From: PFJX01 sp964542455
GTDB lineage: Bacteria; Pseudomonadota; Gammaproteobacteria; Burkholderiales; Thiobacillaceae
Direction of reading: 5' to 3'
Assembly: GCA_964542455.1 (NCBI GenBank)
Contig: CAZIUC010000005.1
Span: 62,001-126,000, forward strand
Length of the DNA stretch: 64,000 nt
Positions 17,040 through 26,052 of this stretch are shown piece by piece; position 1 is the stretch's first letter; every line of letters starts with the position of its first letter. The translations under genes and the position numbers were made by a program. The notes under the pieces are model-generated. The model searched no databases. It was not told the DNA's origin and saw only the letters and a program-made list of their open reading frames with translations.

Positions 17040-18434
17040 CTAGCCGAACTTCTCGCGCAGGCTATTCAAGACCCCTTGCTCGCCGCGGACGCGAAAGAAC
17101 GCACCCGCATCGTCGGCACGCTCGGCCAGCACCTCACAGCGCGCGAATACTTCCCCACGCAGTTGCTGTGCCGACCAGGGAAGAAAAAGCTCGGTCTCGA
17201 TCTGGTCGCGTTGGAAAAACGTAATGATCGCCTGGTGCAACTTCGCGATGTCGTCAACGCGGCGCGCGCTCATCACGATGCAATCGGGATAGCTGGCGCG
17301 GAGTGCTGCTTCGCGTTCGGCTTGCGCCGCCGCGTCGCCGACATGATCGATCTTGTTGAAAACGCGAATGCGCGGCACATCCCGCGCGCCGATCTCGTTG
17401 AGGACTGAGTGGGTGGTTTCGATCTGCCGTTCAAAGCCGGGATCGCTGGCATCGATGACGTGGAGCAGCAGCGACGCATCAAGCGCCTCTTCGAGCGTGG
17501 ACTTGAACGACGCGACCAGCCCATGCGGCAGATTCTTGATAAAGCCGACCGTGTCGCTGACCAGCACGCGCGGGATGCTCTCGGGGTAAAGACCACGCAC
17601 GGTCGTGTCGAGCGTCGCGAAGAGTTTGTCGGCGATCAGCACCTCGCTACCGGTGAGCGCGCGCATCAAGGTGGATTTGCCCGCGTTGGTATAGCCGACC
17701 AGCGCCACGCTGGCGAGCCCCGCGTTCGCCAGGCGGCGCGCGCGCTGCGTCTTGCGCTCGAGTTCCAGCGCGACGATCTCCTTCTGTAGTTCGGAGATGC
17801 GGTCGCGGTTCTTGCGTTTGTCCAGCTCGGTGTGCGACTCGCCGGCACCACGTCCGCCAATGCCGCTGCGCTGCCGCCCTTGCGGCCCCGCGAGTTTCGC
17901 CGCCTCGCGCAGACGCGGCGCCATGTAGCCCAAACGCGCGATTTCCACCTGCGCGCGCGCGGCGGGCGAGCGCGCGTTGCGGTGGAATATCTCGAGGATG
18001 ACCATGGTGCGATCCATCACCTGACAGCCGACCTCCTTTTCGAGATTGCGCGCCTGTGACGGGGATATCTCGTGGTCCACGAAGAGGGCGTCGATCTGCT
18101 CGGTCGAGACCATGGCGGTATCCTCGTTCCACGCCTCGCCCTGCGTGGAGCGCCCTGGTGAGATTGTCGGCGACGCAAGGTCGGACTCCATTTCGATGTC
18201 AGGTTCGTGGTTAACGAAGCGGCGTATCTCTTCCCGCTTTCCGACGCCGAGGTACGCCACCTTGTCGAAGCCGTTACGTTTTTGCGTGAACGCGCGGATG
18301 ACTGTGAATCCCAATGTTTTCGCGAGATCGCGCAGCTCGGTCAGCGACGCCCCGAATTCAACGTCGCTCACGCCCGGTCGCTGCACCGCCGCCACGATGG
18401 CGTACTGGGGCTTATCTTTGTCTTCACTTTGCAT
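17040..18434 (-). CDS. hflX: GTPase HflX
   Basis: 464 residues; a ribosome-associated GTPase that can split stalled 70S ribosomes under stress. The N-terminal HflX domain (about 10-205) contains DALFVDHEISPSQARNLEKE and a glycine-rich GRRGAG-like stretch (GIGGRGAGE). The G domain has G1 GYTNAGKSTLM near 247, G3 DTVGFIKNLP and G4 NKID. About 35 extra residues (PDIEMESDLASPTISPG and neighbours, near 80-115) interrupt the N-terminal domain relative to E. coli HflX. It is not next to hfq as is usual, but upstream of and divergent from the heat-shock operon. ATG 18434 was chosen; the longer frame lacks family similarity. Confidence 0.92.
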   Translation of the reverse strand: MQSEDKDKPQYAIVAAVQRPGVSDVEFGASLTELRDLAKTLGFTVIRAFTQKRNGFDKVAYLGVGKREEIRRFVNHEPDIEMESDLASPTISPGRSTQGEAWNEDTAMVSTEQIDALFVDHEISPSQARNLEKEVGCQVMDRTMVILEIFHRNARSPAARAQVEIARLGYMAPRLREAAKLAGPQGRQRSGIGGRGAGESHTELDKRKNRDRISELQKEIVALELERKTQRARRLANAGLASVALVGYTNAGKSTLMRALTGSEVLIADKLFATLDTTVRGLYPESIPRVLVSDTVGFIKNLPHGLVASFKSTLEEALDASLLLHVIDASDPGFERQIETTHSVLNEIGARDVPRIRVFNKIDHVGDAAAQAEREAALRASYPDCIVMSARRVDDIAKLHQAIITFFQRDQIETELFLPWSAQQLRGEVFARCEVLAERADDAGAFFRVRGEQGVLNSLREKFG

Positions 18435-18755
18435 GCTGCGTTTGCTTCTGTTGAGTGGGCGGGGGGCAGATAGTACCCGCCAAAATACCCGGCCCCGGTC
18501 TTGTGTATGCACAGGCCTACAGGCCGCGCGGATGAGTTCATCCTCAAGCGCGGCGCCGGGCGGGTCACGCTGGATACCGGGGCGGAGCGGCATCCCGGCT
18601 GTACGGTCGTATGGAATTGAGATCCTTTGATGTCCACGCGGCGTGTCTCGGCAAGGCCGGTGTTTGCTTGGTTTGAACCATCGACACTTGACACGGCGAA
18701 CGACAGCTTATTTCTCTACTGACGCACTTGAAATAGCTTGGCCGCATCCCTACCA
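18435..18755. other. Divergent intergenic region hflX / groES
   Basis: About 320 bases without a recognisable gene ahead of the groES promoter. A TACTAT hexamer on the minus strand (18475-18470) could be an hflX -10, but no matching -35 is apparent. Confidence 0.35.
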
Positions 18756-18756
18756 T
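18727..18756 (+). promoter_or_regulatory. groES-groEL promoter, sigma-70 with sigma-32-like features
   Basis: TTGAAA (18728-18733) and TACCAT (18751-18756) are spaced by 17 bp. Read as sigma-32, CTTGAAA (18727-18733) is followed by a CCCTACCAT block, which only partly fits the heat-shock -10. The end of the -10 touches the CIRCE operator, so HrcA bound there would block RNA polymerase. Confidence 0.6.
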
Positions 18757-18782
18757 TAGCACTCGTTGGATGTGAGTGCTAA
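18756..18782. promoter_or_regulatory. CIRCE operator (HrcA binding site)
   Basis: Perfect match to the consensus TTAGCACTC-N9-GAGTGCTAA, 81 bp upstream of groES. HrcA represses groESL through this element in many bacteria. hrcA itself is not in the window. Confidence 0.97.
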
Positions 18783-18862
18783 TTACGTCGTGTTTTCACG
18801 ACCCGTGCGGCACCGCTTCCACTGACCCCTGTTAAACACGGAATCCAGTTAGGAGCAAAGCA

Positions 18863-19153
18863 ATGAAGATTCGCCCGTTGCACGACCGCGTCGTTGTCAA
18901 GCGCATGGAAGAAGAGCGCAAAACCGCCTCTGGCATCGTCATCCCCGACACCGCTACCGAGAAGCCCGATCAAGGCGAAATCATCGCCGTGGGCACCGGC
19001 AAGAAAGACGACAAGGGCAACCATATCGCCCTGGACGTCAAGGTCGGCGATCGTGTCCTGTTCGGCAAGTATTCCGGCCAGACCGTGAAGGTCGATGGCC
19101 AAGAACTCCTCGTCATGCGCGAGGAAGACATCATGGGCGTGGTCGAGAACTAA
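18863..19153 (+). CDS. groS: Co-chaperonin GroES
   Basis: 96 residues, the standard GroES length, starting MKIRPLHDRVVVKR. The mobile loop (about 17-34, EERKTASGIVIPDTA) contacts GroEL, and the roof and C-terminal beta strands are intact. It caps GroEL in the ATP-driven folding cycle in the cytoplasm. AGGAG precedes the ATG at normal spacing. It is the first gene of the CIRCE-controlled operon, 42 bp before groEL. Confidence 0.99.
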   Translation: MKIRPLHDRVVVKRMEEERKTASGIVIPDTATEKPDQGEIIAVGTGKKDDKGNHIALDVKVGDRVLFGKYSGQTVKVDGQELLVMREEDIMGVVEN

Positions 19154-19195
19154 TTTCTCCCACAACCCTTACAACCCATTCAGGAGATTCAAATA

Positions 19196-20848
<1,653 letters not shown>

Positions 20849-20888
20849 GCCCGGCTTACCTGACCGGGGTTCGCCCCGGTTGCCACAC

Positions 20889-20918
20889 AGAAAAACCCCG
20901 CGAAAGCGGGGTTTTTCT
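20889..20918 (+). terminator. Terminator of groES-groEL
   Basis: AGAAAAACCCCGC-GAAA-GCGGGGTTTTTCT: a 13-bp stem with a tetraloop and a T run, 41 bp after the groEL stop. Confidence 0.95.
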
Positions 20919-21228
20919 TTGGTGCGCCGGTTGATGAAGACCCTACCCTTCGGTAATCCCTGCCGGCAGTTTTCGAGAGCCGCTATGCCACATGCCCGCG
21001 ATGCATCGGTAATCGCCCGCCACTCCCGCGATCATTTGTGATCGTATGTCTACACTCGACTGAAAGCGGGTATTTATATACGGCGAGTGGACGGCGTTTC
21101 CCGACCCACAAGAGCCGCTCGGCCTTCATCGTTACGACGGCCAGGTACCGGGGGTAGAGGCGCCATTCGCTGACATTCCGTGGCCTGCTGCTGTTTGGCC
21201 TTAGCAGCCGATCAGCCCATTGGCCTGA
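20919..21228. other. Intergenic region with no recognisable gene
   Basis: Between the groEL terminator and the convergent dmeF end. A weak hairpin around GATCAGCC-CATT-GGCCTGATC (21211-21231) could slow transcription at the dmeF 3' end but has no T run. The base composition is less GC-rich than its surroundings; nothing else is seen. Confidence 0.4.
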
Positions 21229-22179
21229 TCAAGCCGCGCATTGATGAATTTCGATGGTGGCGTGGACGATTTCCTCATGCTGCGCGAGTTGGTCGCGCAC
21301 CCGACTTGGCGTCAATGCCGGATCATGGGTCACTACACTCAACGCACACGAGAATTTCTGTTTTCCAACACGCCAGACGTGAAGGTCAGTGATTCGCGTA
21401 TCTCCGGCCTCCGGCCCAGTTTCAACCACTTCGCGAATCTCTTCCACCACTGGATGATCCATTTCGCGGTCGAGCAGCACTTTTCCAGTTTCGGAGAGGA
21501 GATTCTTTGCCCAAGTCGCCACCAGTACCGCACCGACAATTCCCATCACCGGGTCAAGCCAGGACCAGCCATAAACCCATCCCCCCGCCAAGGCAATGAT
21601 GGCTAGAACGGAGGTTGCAGCGTCAGCAACCACATGCACATAGGCCGACTTCAGATTGAGGTCGTGGTGGGGGGCATCATCATGGTGGTGATGGTCGCCA
21701 TGATCTTCGTGATGATGGTGGCCGTGAGCGCCGCCTAGAATCATCGCGCAGACGATGTTCACAATCAGACCAACCACCGCCACGACAATCGCTTCCTGGT
21801 AATGAATTGGCTGTGGCGACATGATGCGTTCGACAGAACCAAAAACCATGATCGCAGCGACGCCCAACAGGAAAATCGCACTGGCGAATCCGCCCAGCAC
21901 CTCGATCTTCCAGGTGCCGAATGCAAAGCGCGGATCGCTCGAATAGCGCCGTGCAGCCGCGTAGGCAAAGGCACTTAGGCCGATCGCCACGGCATGCGAA
22001 CTCATATGCCAGCCATCGGCCAACAGTGCCATGGAGTTGAACCACCAGCCCGCGATGATTTCCACAACCATCATTACCGCCGTTATCCACATCACGGCGC
22101 GTGTACCACGCTCGGCCGCCTGATTGCCTTCGTCGAAGACATGCTGGTGCGTCCAGGGACTCAGATCATGGGTGTGCAT
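21229..22179 (-). CDS. dmeF: CDF-family Co(II)/Ni(II) efflux transporter DmeF
   Basis: 316 residues. The N-terminus HDLSPWTHQHVFDEGNQ is the DmeF signature. Six membrane segments carry the CDF zinc/cobalt-site residues (ALLADGWHMSSHA; YVHVVADAATSVLA). A His-rich cytoplasmic loop lies near 160-180 (GHHHHEDHGDHHHHDD), and the C-terminal cytoplasmic metallochaperone-like domain contains TDLHVWRVG. It exports cobalt and nickel from the cytoplasm. It is divergent from an RcnR-type regulator across a palindromic operator, so it is probably induced by the metals it exports. Confidence 0.93.
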   Translation of the reverse strand: MHTHDLSPWTHQHVFDEGNQAAERGTRAVMWITAVMMVVEIIAGWWFNSMALLADGWHMSSHAVAIGLSAFAYAAARRYSSDPRFAFGTWKIEVLGGFASAIFLLGVAAIMVFGSVERIMSPQPIHYQEAIVVAVVGLIVNIVCAMILGGAHGHHHHEDHGDHHHHDDAPHHDLNLKSAYVHVVADAATSVLAIIALAGGWVYGWSWLDPVMGIVGAVLVATWAKNLLSETGKVLLDREMDHPVVEEIREVVETGPEAGDTRITDLHVWRVGKQKFSCALSVVTHDPALTPSRVRDQLAQHEEIVHATIEIHQCAA

Positions 22180-22234
22180 AGTTTCTCAACTTTGAAAGAT
22201 TGTGTCGGCCACCCATCAATGAGTCGGTGCCGGA

Positions 22235-22271
22235 TTGACGATGAATATACTGTACCCCAGTATATTGTCAG
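22235..22271. promoter_or_regulatory. Divergent dmeF/dmeR promoters overlapping a 23-bp palindromic operator
   Basis: AATATACTG-TACCC-CAGTATATT (22244-22266) is a perfect 9-bp inverted repeat around a short C tract, resembling RcnR/CsoR sites (TACT...AGTA flanking G/C). On the minus strand CTGACA (22271-22266) and TATATT (22249-22244), spaced 16 bp, would drive dmeF. On the plus strand TTGACG (22235-22240) precedes AGTATA or TATATT. Both candidate promoters would be covered by a bound repressor. Confidence 0.7.
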
Positions 22272-22291
22272 GGTCGATCTCTGGACTGGAC

Positions 22292-22567
22292 ATGGCACAC
22301 ACGATCAAGGGTAAGAAGCAGTTGTTGGCGCGCGTGCGTCGTATAAAGGGTCAAGCAGAAGCTCTGGAGCGGGCGCTGGATCAGGAGTCAGATTGCTCAT
22401 CTGTCTTGCAGCAAATCGCCGCCATCCGGGGAGCCGTTAATGGCCTGATGTCCGAGGTTCTGGAAGGCCACCTCAGGGAGCATCTTGGTCCCGATGTGGC
22501 TGATACGCGGCAGCGTACTGATGATCTTGAACAAGTCATCAGCGCTCTGCGTTCTTACATGAAATGA
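22292..22567 (+). CDS. dmeR: RcnR/CsoR-family metal-responsive repressor
   Basis: 91 residues, all-helical DUF156 family. His3, Cys35, His60 and His64 are all present (MAHTI, ESDCSS, EGHLREHLG), which is the Ni/Co ligand set of E. coli RcnR and differs from copper-type CsoR and from the formaldehyde sensor FrmR. It should bind the palindrome upstream and release it on binding nickel or cobalt, controlling dmeF and possibly itself. ATG 22292 was chosen so that His3 is in place. Confidence 0.88.
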   Translation: MAHTIKGKKQLLARVRRIKGQAEALERALDQESDCSSVLQQIAAIRGAVNGLMSEVLEGHLREHLGPDVADTRQRTDDLEQVISALRSYMK

Positions 22568-22893
22568 TGGGGAAGTTGCGAACGGCAGCTATGGGCGACC
22601 AGGATGAGTTCGCCGCGTATGTGCGAAGGTCGTTTATTCGGCTTGCTGCAGACGCCCATCTAGCTTGATTTTGGGATCAGAGAATGACCGCAACTGGCCG
22701 TTATGAAAATCTTTCCATAATGGCCGCCAGCACCCGTTCGCCGGCCGCTTCTGAAACCCCGCTATCGCTACATACGAGGCGTTGGAGCGGCAGAGAAGGC
22801 CAAGGAACAGCAACGACGCCCTTCGTCGATCAACGCCTGCCACAATCCGCGAACACGCGTATTATCAATTGTATTACATCCGGAGCCACCACC
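22568..22893. other. Intergenic region before the first toxin-antitoxin module
   Basis: 326 bases without a supported gene. The last 45 bp contain an AT-rich, imperfectly symmetric stretch centred on CAATTG (about 22858-22877) in front of the antitoxin, a plausible autoregulatory operator. Confidence 0.35.
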
Positions 22894-23148
22894 ATGCGCA
22901 CCCTCTCTGTCCGCCTCGACGACCAGACCGACGCCCTCCTGCGCGCCTTCTGCGCCCGCACCGGGCAGACCCAGAGCGAGGCCGTCAAAATGAGCATTGC
23001 CGCGTTGGCGGCGCAAACCGAATCACCCGCCCGCTTGGCCGAATCGCTGGGCCTGGTCGGTTGTTTCGACAGCGGCGTCGGCGACCTGGGGCGCAACCAT
23101 TCGCAGCGCCTGCACGAGAAGCTTGTTGAGAAATCACGCCGTGGCTAA
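22894..23148 (+). CDS. Ribbon-helix-helix antitoxin (VapB-like)
   Basis: 84 residues. The first 45 are a ribbon-helix-helix DNA-binding fold (MRTLSVRLDDQTDALLRAF, then a TGQTQSEAVK turn); the C-terminal part is expected to wrap the toxin. ATG 22894 is preferred over an open frame back to 22684 because the RHH fold begins there. Its last codons overlap the GTG start of a PIN-domain toxin by eight bases. Confidence 0.85.
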   Translation: MRTLSVRLDDQTDALLRAFCARTGQTQSEAVKMSIAALAAQTESPARLAESLGLVGCFDSGVGDLGRNHSQRLHEKLVEKSRRG

Positions 23149-23551
23149 GGCGCTGGTGGATACCGGTCCACTGGTGGCCTGGCTGGACAAGGGGGACGGC
23201 GACCATGCACGTTGCACCGCGTTTTTCGCCGACTTCCAAGGGCAACTCGTCACCACCTGGCCCGTCCTCACCGAAGTCTGCCATCTGCTGCCGCGCCACG
23301 TCGTCGGGCGCTTCATGCGCTGGGTCGCGGCGGGCGGTGTGGCAGTGCGGGAAATGTCTCCCACGGCGGCCGACGACATCGCCGCCCTCATGGAGAAATA
23401 CGACGACCTGCCGATGGACTTGGCCGATGCCTCACTGGTATGGCTGGCTGGAGAGTTGGGACTCAGCGAGGTCATCACGCTGGACGAAACCGACTTCGGT
23501 ATCTATCGGTTACCAGGCGGCAAGCGGCTGACGAATTTGCTGGCGCGTTGA
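23141..23551 (+). CDS. PIN-domain ribonuclease toxin (VapC-like)
   Basis: 136 residues from GTG 23141. PIN nuclease acidic residues are visible: Asp in ALVDTGPLVAWLD, Glu in LTEVCHLLPRH, Asp in MDLADASLVWLA, and Asp in ITLDETDFGIYR. VapC toxins cleave specific RNAs, often initiator tRNA or 23S rRNA, when the antitoxin is degraded. The stop codon lies exactly at the left end of the broken groEL copy (GATTCCGC at 23550), so this module abuts or interrupted that gene. Confidence 0.88.
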   Translation: MAKALVDTGPLVAWLDKGDGDHARCTAFFADFQGQLVTTWPVLTEVCHLLPRHVVGRFMRWVAAGGVAVREMSPTAADDIAALMEKYDDLPMDLADASLVWLAGELGLSEVITLDETDFGIYRLPGGKRLTNLLAR

Positions 23552-24273
23552 TTCCGCCCTTGCCCGCATGGTCGCCGGTGTCAACGTTCTGGGCAATGCG
23601 GTCAAGGTGATTCCAAGACCTCAGACTTTGCCGGTGACGGCACCACCACCACCGTGCTGGAAGACCCCTTCGTCCTGCTCTACGACAAGAAGGTTTCCAA
23701 CATTCGCGACCTGCTGCCGGTGCTGGAGCAGGTTGCCAAAGCCGGCAAGCCGCTGCTGATCATCGCCGAGGACGTCGACGGCGAAGCCCTGGCCACCCTG
23801 GTGGTGAACAACATTCGCGGCATCCTCAAGACCTGTGCCGTCAAGGCCCCTGGCTTCGGCGACCGTCGCAAGGCGATGCTGGAAGACATGGCCATCCTGA
23901 CCGGCGGCACCGTGATTGCCGAGGAAGTGGGCCTGTCCCTGGAAAAAGCCACCCTGGAAGACCTGGGCCGCGCCAAGCGCATCGAAATCGGCAAGGAAAA
24001 CACCACGGTCATCGACGGCTCCGGTTCTCCCGACGACATCAAGAACCGTATCACCCAGATCAACAAGCAGATCGACGAAGTCACTTCCGACTACGACAAG
24101 GAAAAGCTGCAAGAGCGCAAGGCCAAGCTGGCCGGCGGTGTTGCCGTGATCAAGGTGGGTGCCGCGACCGAAGTCGAAATGAAAGAGAAGAAGGCTCGCG
24201 TGGAAGACGCGCTGCACGCCACCCGCGCCGCCGTTGAAGAAGGCATCGTGGCTGGCGGCGGCGTTGCCCTGCT
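23550..24273 (+). pseudogene. Broken second groEL copy, 5' and middle pieces
   Basis: Three collinear pieces of groEL. 23550-23611 matches 19223-19283 with several substitutions. 23611-23660 matches the AGDGTTT region (about 19429-19482) with changes. 23654-24273 matches 19835-20454 over 620 bp with one mismatch noticed by eye (24259). The sequence between the pieces is deleted, so no working chaperonin is possible. The last piece keeps a frame (GTG 23654, reading on to 24487) covering GroEL residues 214-419, most of the apical domain. The contrast of diverged ends and an almost identical middle suggests gene conversion from the intact groEL, or a recent second duplication. Confidence 0.92.
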
Positions 24274-24286
24274 TGCGCCGCGCCGA

Positions 24287-24706
24287 CTACCCCGTGGGTA
24301 CAACCACCGCCGGTGTGATGCCGAGCCGTTTGGCGCGGCGCGCGAAGCGACGGCCATCGAAGCTCAGGAACTCGTCACAGTGGCCGCTCACCAAGAGATG
24401 CAGCGCGTCGGCGAAGTCGAGCCCTTGCAAATGCCAGTCCAGGGCGTCAGCTACGCGGGCCCATTCCTCGACGCTGACGTTGGGTAGCCCCAGTAAGTGC
24501 CTGATGACGCGGACGAAATCCTCTGCGGAGAAGCCATAAAACGCGCGCAAGACCCATTCGAGTTCGAGAATCACCGTCAGAGGCACGAAAATTCGCGCTG
24601 ATTCGCCCAGGATGCGGCGAGCAATCGGCCGCTGCGTGCCGGCTTCGGGATCGGCCGGGTCATCAACGTAGAAACGCGCCAGGATATTGGTATCAAGCGC
24701 GATCAT
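24287..24706 (-). CDS. PIN-domain ribonuclease toxin (VapC)
   Basis: 139 residues from ATG 24706, overlapping the antitoxin end by 14 bp. PIN features are MIALDTNILARFYVDD, VILELEWVLRAFYG, LDFADALHL and SFDGRRFARRA. It is predicted to be an RNA-cleaving toxin neutralised by the AbrB-type antitoxin encoded just upstream. The gene lies on the minus strand between the middle and 3' remnants of the broken groEL, so it entered that copy. Confidence 0.9.
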   Translation of the reverse strand: MIALDTNILARFYVDDPADPEAGTQRPIARRILGESARIFVPLTVILELEWVLRAFYGFSAEDFVRVIRHLLGLPNVSVEEWARVADALDWHLQGLDFADALHLLVSGHCDEFLSFDGRRFARRAKRLGITPAVVVPTG

Positions 24707-24953
24707 CTTCAGCTTCCCGCATGGCAATCGCCACATCGAAATCGGCCAGTCGGCGCTCGCCCGGCCGCCGGCAAACCAGCATGCCGAAGCCATCGTCAAC
24801 CTGGGTTTGAGCAACCTGGCGCTTCACCTCGGCATGTATGACGCTCCCTTCCAGGCTGAAATCGAGCTGGCAACCCGGCGTAATGCCCAGGCGCCGGCGA
24901 ATTTCCACGGGAATGACAACCTGGCCCTTATCTGAAACGGTGACGGTGAGCAT
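24693..24953 (-). CDS. AbrB/SpoVT-domain antitoxin (VapB)
   Basis: 86 residues. The N-terminal swapped-hairpin AbrB fold (LTVTVSDKGQVVIPVEIRRRLGI) binds operator DNA, and the C-terminal tail (ADFDVAIAMREAEDDRA) should cover the toxin active site. It comes first in the operon and overlaps the PIN toxin. Its upstream neighbour sequence (24954-25071) holds no gene. Confidence 0.9.
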   Translation of the reverse strand: MLTVTVSDKGQVVIPVEIRRRLGITPGCQLDFSLEGSVIHAEVKRQVAQTQVDDGFGMLVCRRPGERRLADFDVAIAMREAEDDRA

Positions 24954-25071
24954 GACGGCCCCTTTCTCTTACATGGTAAGAATAATGTAGCACAGGGTAG
25001 GGCGGGCGAAAACGATCAGTAAGCCAGTGAGCGGCGTGGTGAAATTTGCCGACAAACGACCATGCGTGAAA

Positions 25072-25164
25072 AACGCCGCTTCCGCGTCTTCCCTGTTGCT
25101 GGCTACCGATTGCATGGTGGCCGATCAGCCGGAAAACAGAAAAGGCGGCGGCGCCCCTGACATG
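25072..25164 (+). pseudogene. Broken second groEL copy, 3' piece
   Basis: AACGCCGCTTCCG to the GGCGGCGGC...GACATG stretch matches groEL 20711-20803 (residues about 506-536, including TTDCMVAD) with scattered substitutions. It has the same orientation and order as the 23550-24273 pieces. A vapBC module separates the two, and the sequence corresponding to 20455-20710 is missing. Confidence 0.85.
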
Positions 25165-25201
25165 CCTGTCCTTTCGTCCATTCAAACCGGTGAGCGTGCT
25201 A

Positions 25202-25219
25202 ATCTACATTTGTGTAGAT
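25202..25219. promoter_or_regulatory. Inverted repeat, probable antitoxin operator
   Basis: ATCTACA-TTTG-TGTAGAT, a perfect 7-bp dyad 17 bp before the chosen antitoxin start at 25237. Such sites upstream of type II modules are usually bound by the antitoxin or complex. Confidence 0.6.
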
Positions 25220-25236
25220 ATTTATAGGAAATGGTC

Positions 25237-25494
25237 ATGCAAATCTCCGCCATCGTCTCCGACGAGACCCAACGCCTGCTCGATGCCACGGTGCAGAAGC
25301 GCGGCCTGAAGAAAGGTTTCGTGATCGAGACCGCCTTGCGCCATTACCTGTTGGCACTTAACGCCATCCCTGGCGAATTCATCACGCCACCGGTCCTGAC
25401 GTTGACCCCGGAAAGTTGGCAAGCAATGACCGCCGCACTCGCCGATACCGCCGAGCCTACCCCCGCCCTGCGAGAGTTGCTGGGCAATGCTTGA
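25237..25494 (+). CDS. Antitoxin of a GNAT-type toxin-antitoxin pair
   Basis: 85 residues (MQISAIVSDETQRLLDATV, then KKGFVIETALRHYLLAL), a ribbon-helix-helix-like N-terminal half. ATG 25237 is favoured over 25231 because AGGA then lies seven bases upstream. It overlaps the acetyltransferase gene by eight bases, the usual layout of TacAT/AtaRT-type modules. The palindrome at 25202-25219 is its likely operator. Confidence 0.75.
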   Translation: MQISAIVSDETQRLLDATVQKRGLKKGFVIETALRHYLLALNAIPGEFITPPVLTLTPESWQAMTAALADTAEPTPALRELLGNA

Positions 25495-26005
25495 GTTGCG
25501 CGCGCTACGTCCTGATGACGACCGGACCGCGTTTCGTTCCGGCAACCCGGCGCTCGATTATTTCTTCCAGCAATTCGCCGGGCAAAACCAGTTCCGCCAC
25601 CACATCGGCACCACCTATGTCGCTATCGAGGAGGGGCGGATTCTTGGCTACGCCACGGTCAGCCCGGCGCATCTGGAATGCGCGCAACTCGCCGAGGCGG
25701 AACGCAAGCGGCTGCCCAACTATCCGCTCCCGGTGCTGCGTCTCGCTCGCCTGGCGACGCATGAAGACGCCCAGGGCCGAGGAATCGGCAAGACTTTGTT
25801 GCGCCACGTCTGCCTGTTGGCCACCCAAATGAGCGCCGATTTCGGCTGCGTCGGGTTGCTGGTCGATGCCAAGCCGGAAGCGCTTGGCTACTATCAAGCT
25901 TTCGGTTTCCTGTGCCTGGAGCCGGTGACCGGCGAGGCCGCCATGCAGCCGTTGCCCTTGTTCCTGGCGATCAACAAACTGGCGCGCCTGACGGCCGGGA
26001 AATAA
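25487..26005 (+). CDS. GNAT acetyltransferase, probable TacT-like toxin
   Basis: 172 residues, one GNAT domain. LPVLRLARLATHEDAQGRGIG contains the acetyl-CoA pyrophosphate loop (QGRGIG), followed by GCVGLLVDAKPEALGYYQAFGF. Family toxins such as TacT and AtaT acetylate aminoacyl-tRNAs and stop translation. FRSGNPALDYFF near 16 matches the start of such toxins. The overlap with a small DNA-binding-type gene supports the toxin-antitoxin reading; an ordinary acetyltransferase is the alternative. Confidence 0.82.
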   Translation: MLELRALRPDDDRTAFRSGNPALDYFFQQFAGQNQFRHHIGTTYVAIEEGRILGYATVSPAHLECAQLAEAERKRLPNYPLPVLRLARLATHEDAQGRGIGKTLLRHVCLLATQMSADFGCVGLLVDAKPEALGYYQAFGFLCLEPVTGEAAMQPLPLFLAINKLARLTAGK

Positions 26006-26052
26006 CCGGAATTACGGCGAGCGCGGGTTTGTGCGTGTGATGAAGCAAGTCC

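Noticed and set aside
20919..21228. Remnant of a transposase between groEL and dmeF
   Set aside because: Composition is somewhat different, but no frame or motif of a transposase could be supported.
23654..24487. Functional truncated GroEL protein
   Set aside because: The frame begins at an internal GTG without a ribosome site, lacks the ATP-binding equatorial parts and runs out into unrelated sequence; treated as a pseudogene.
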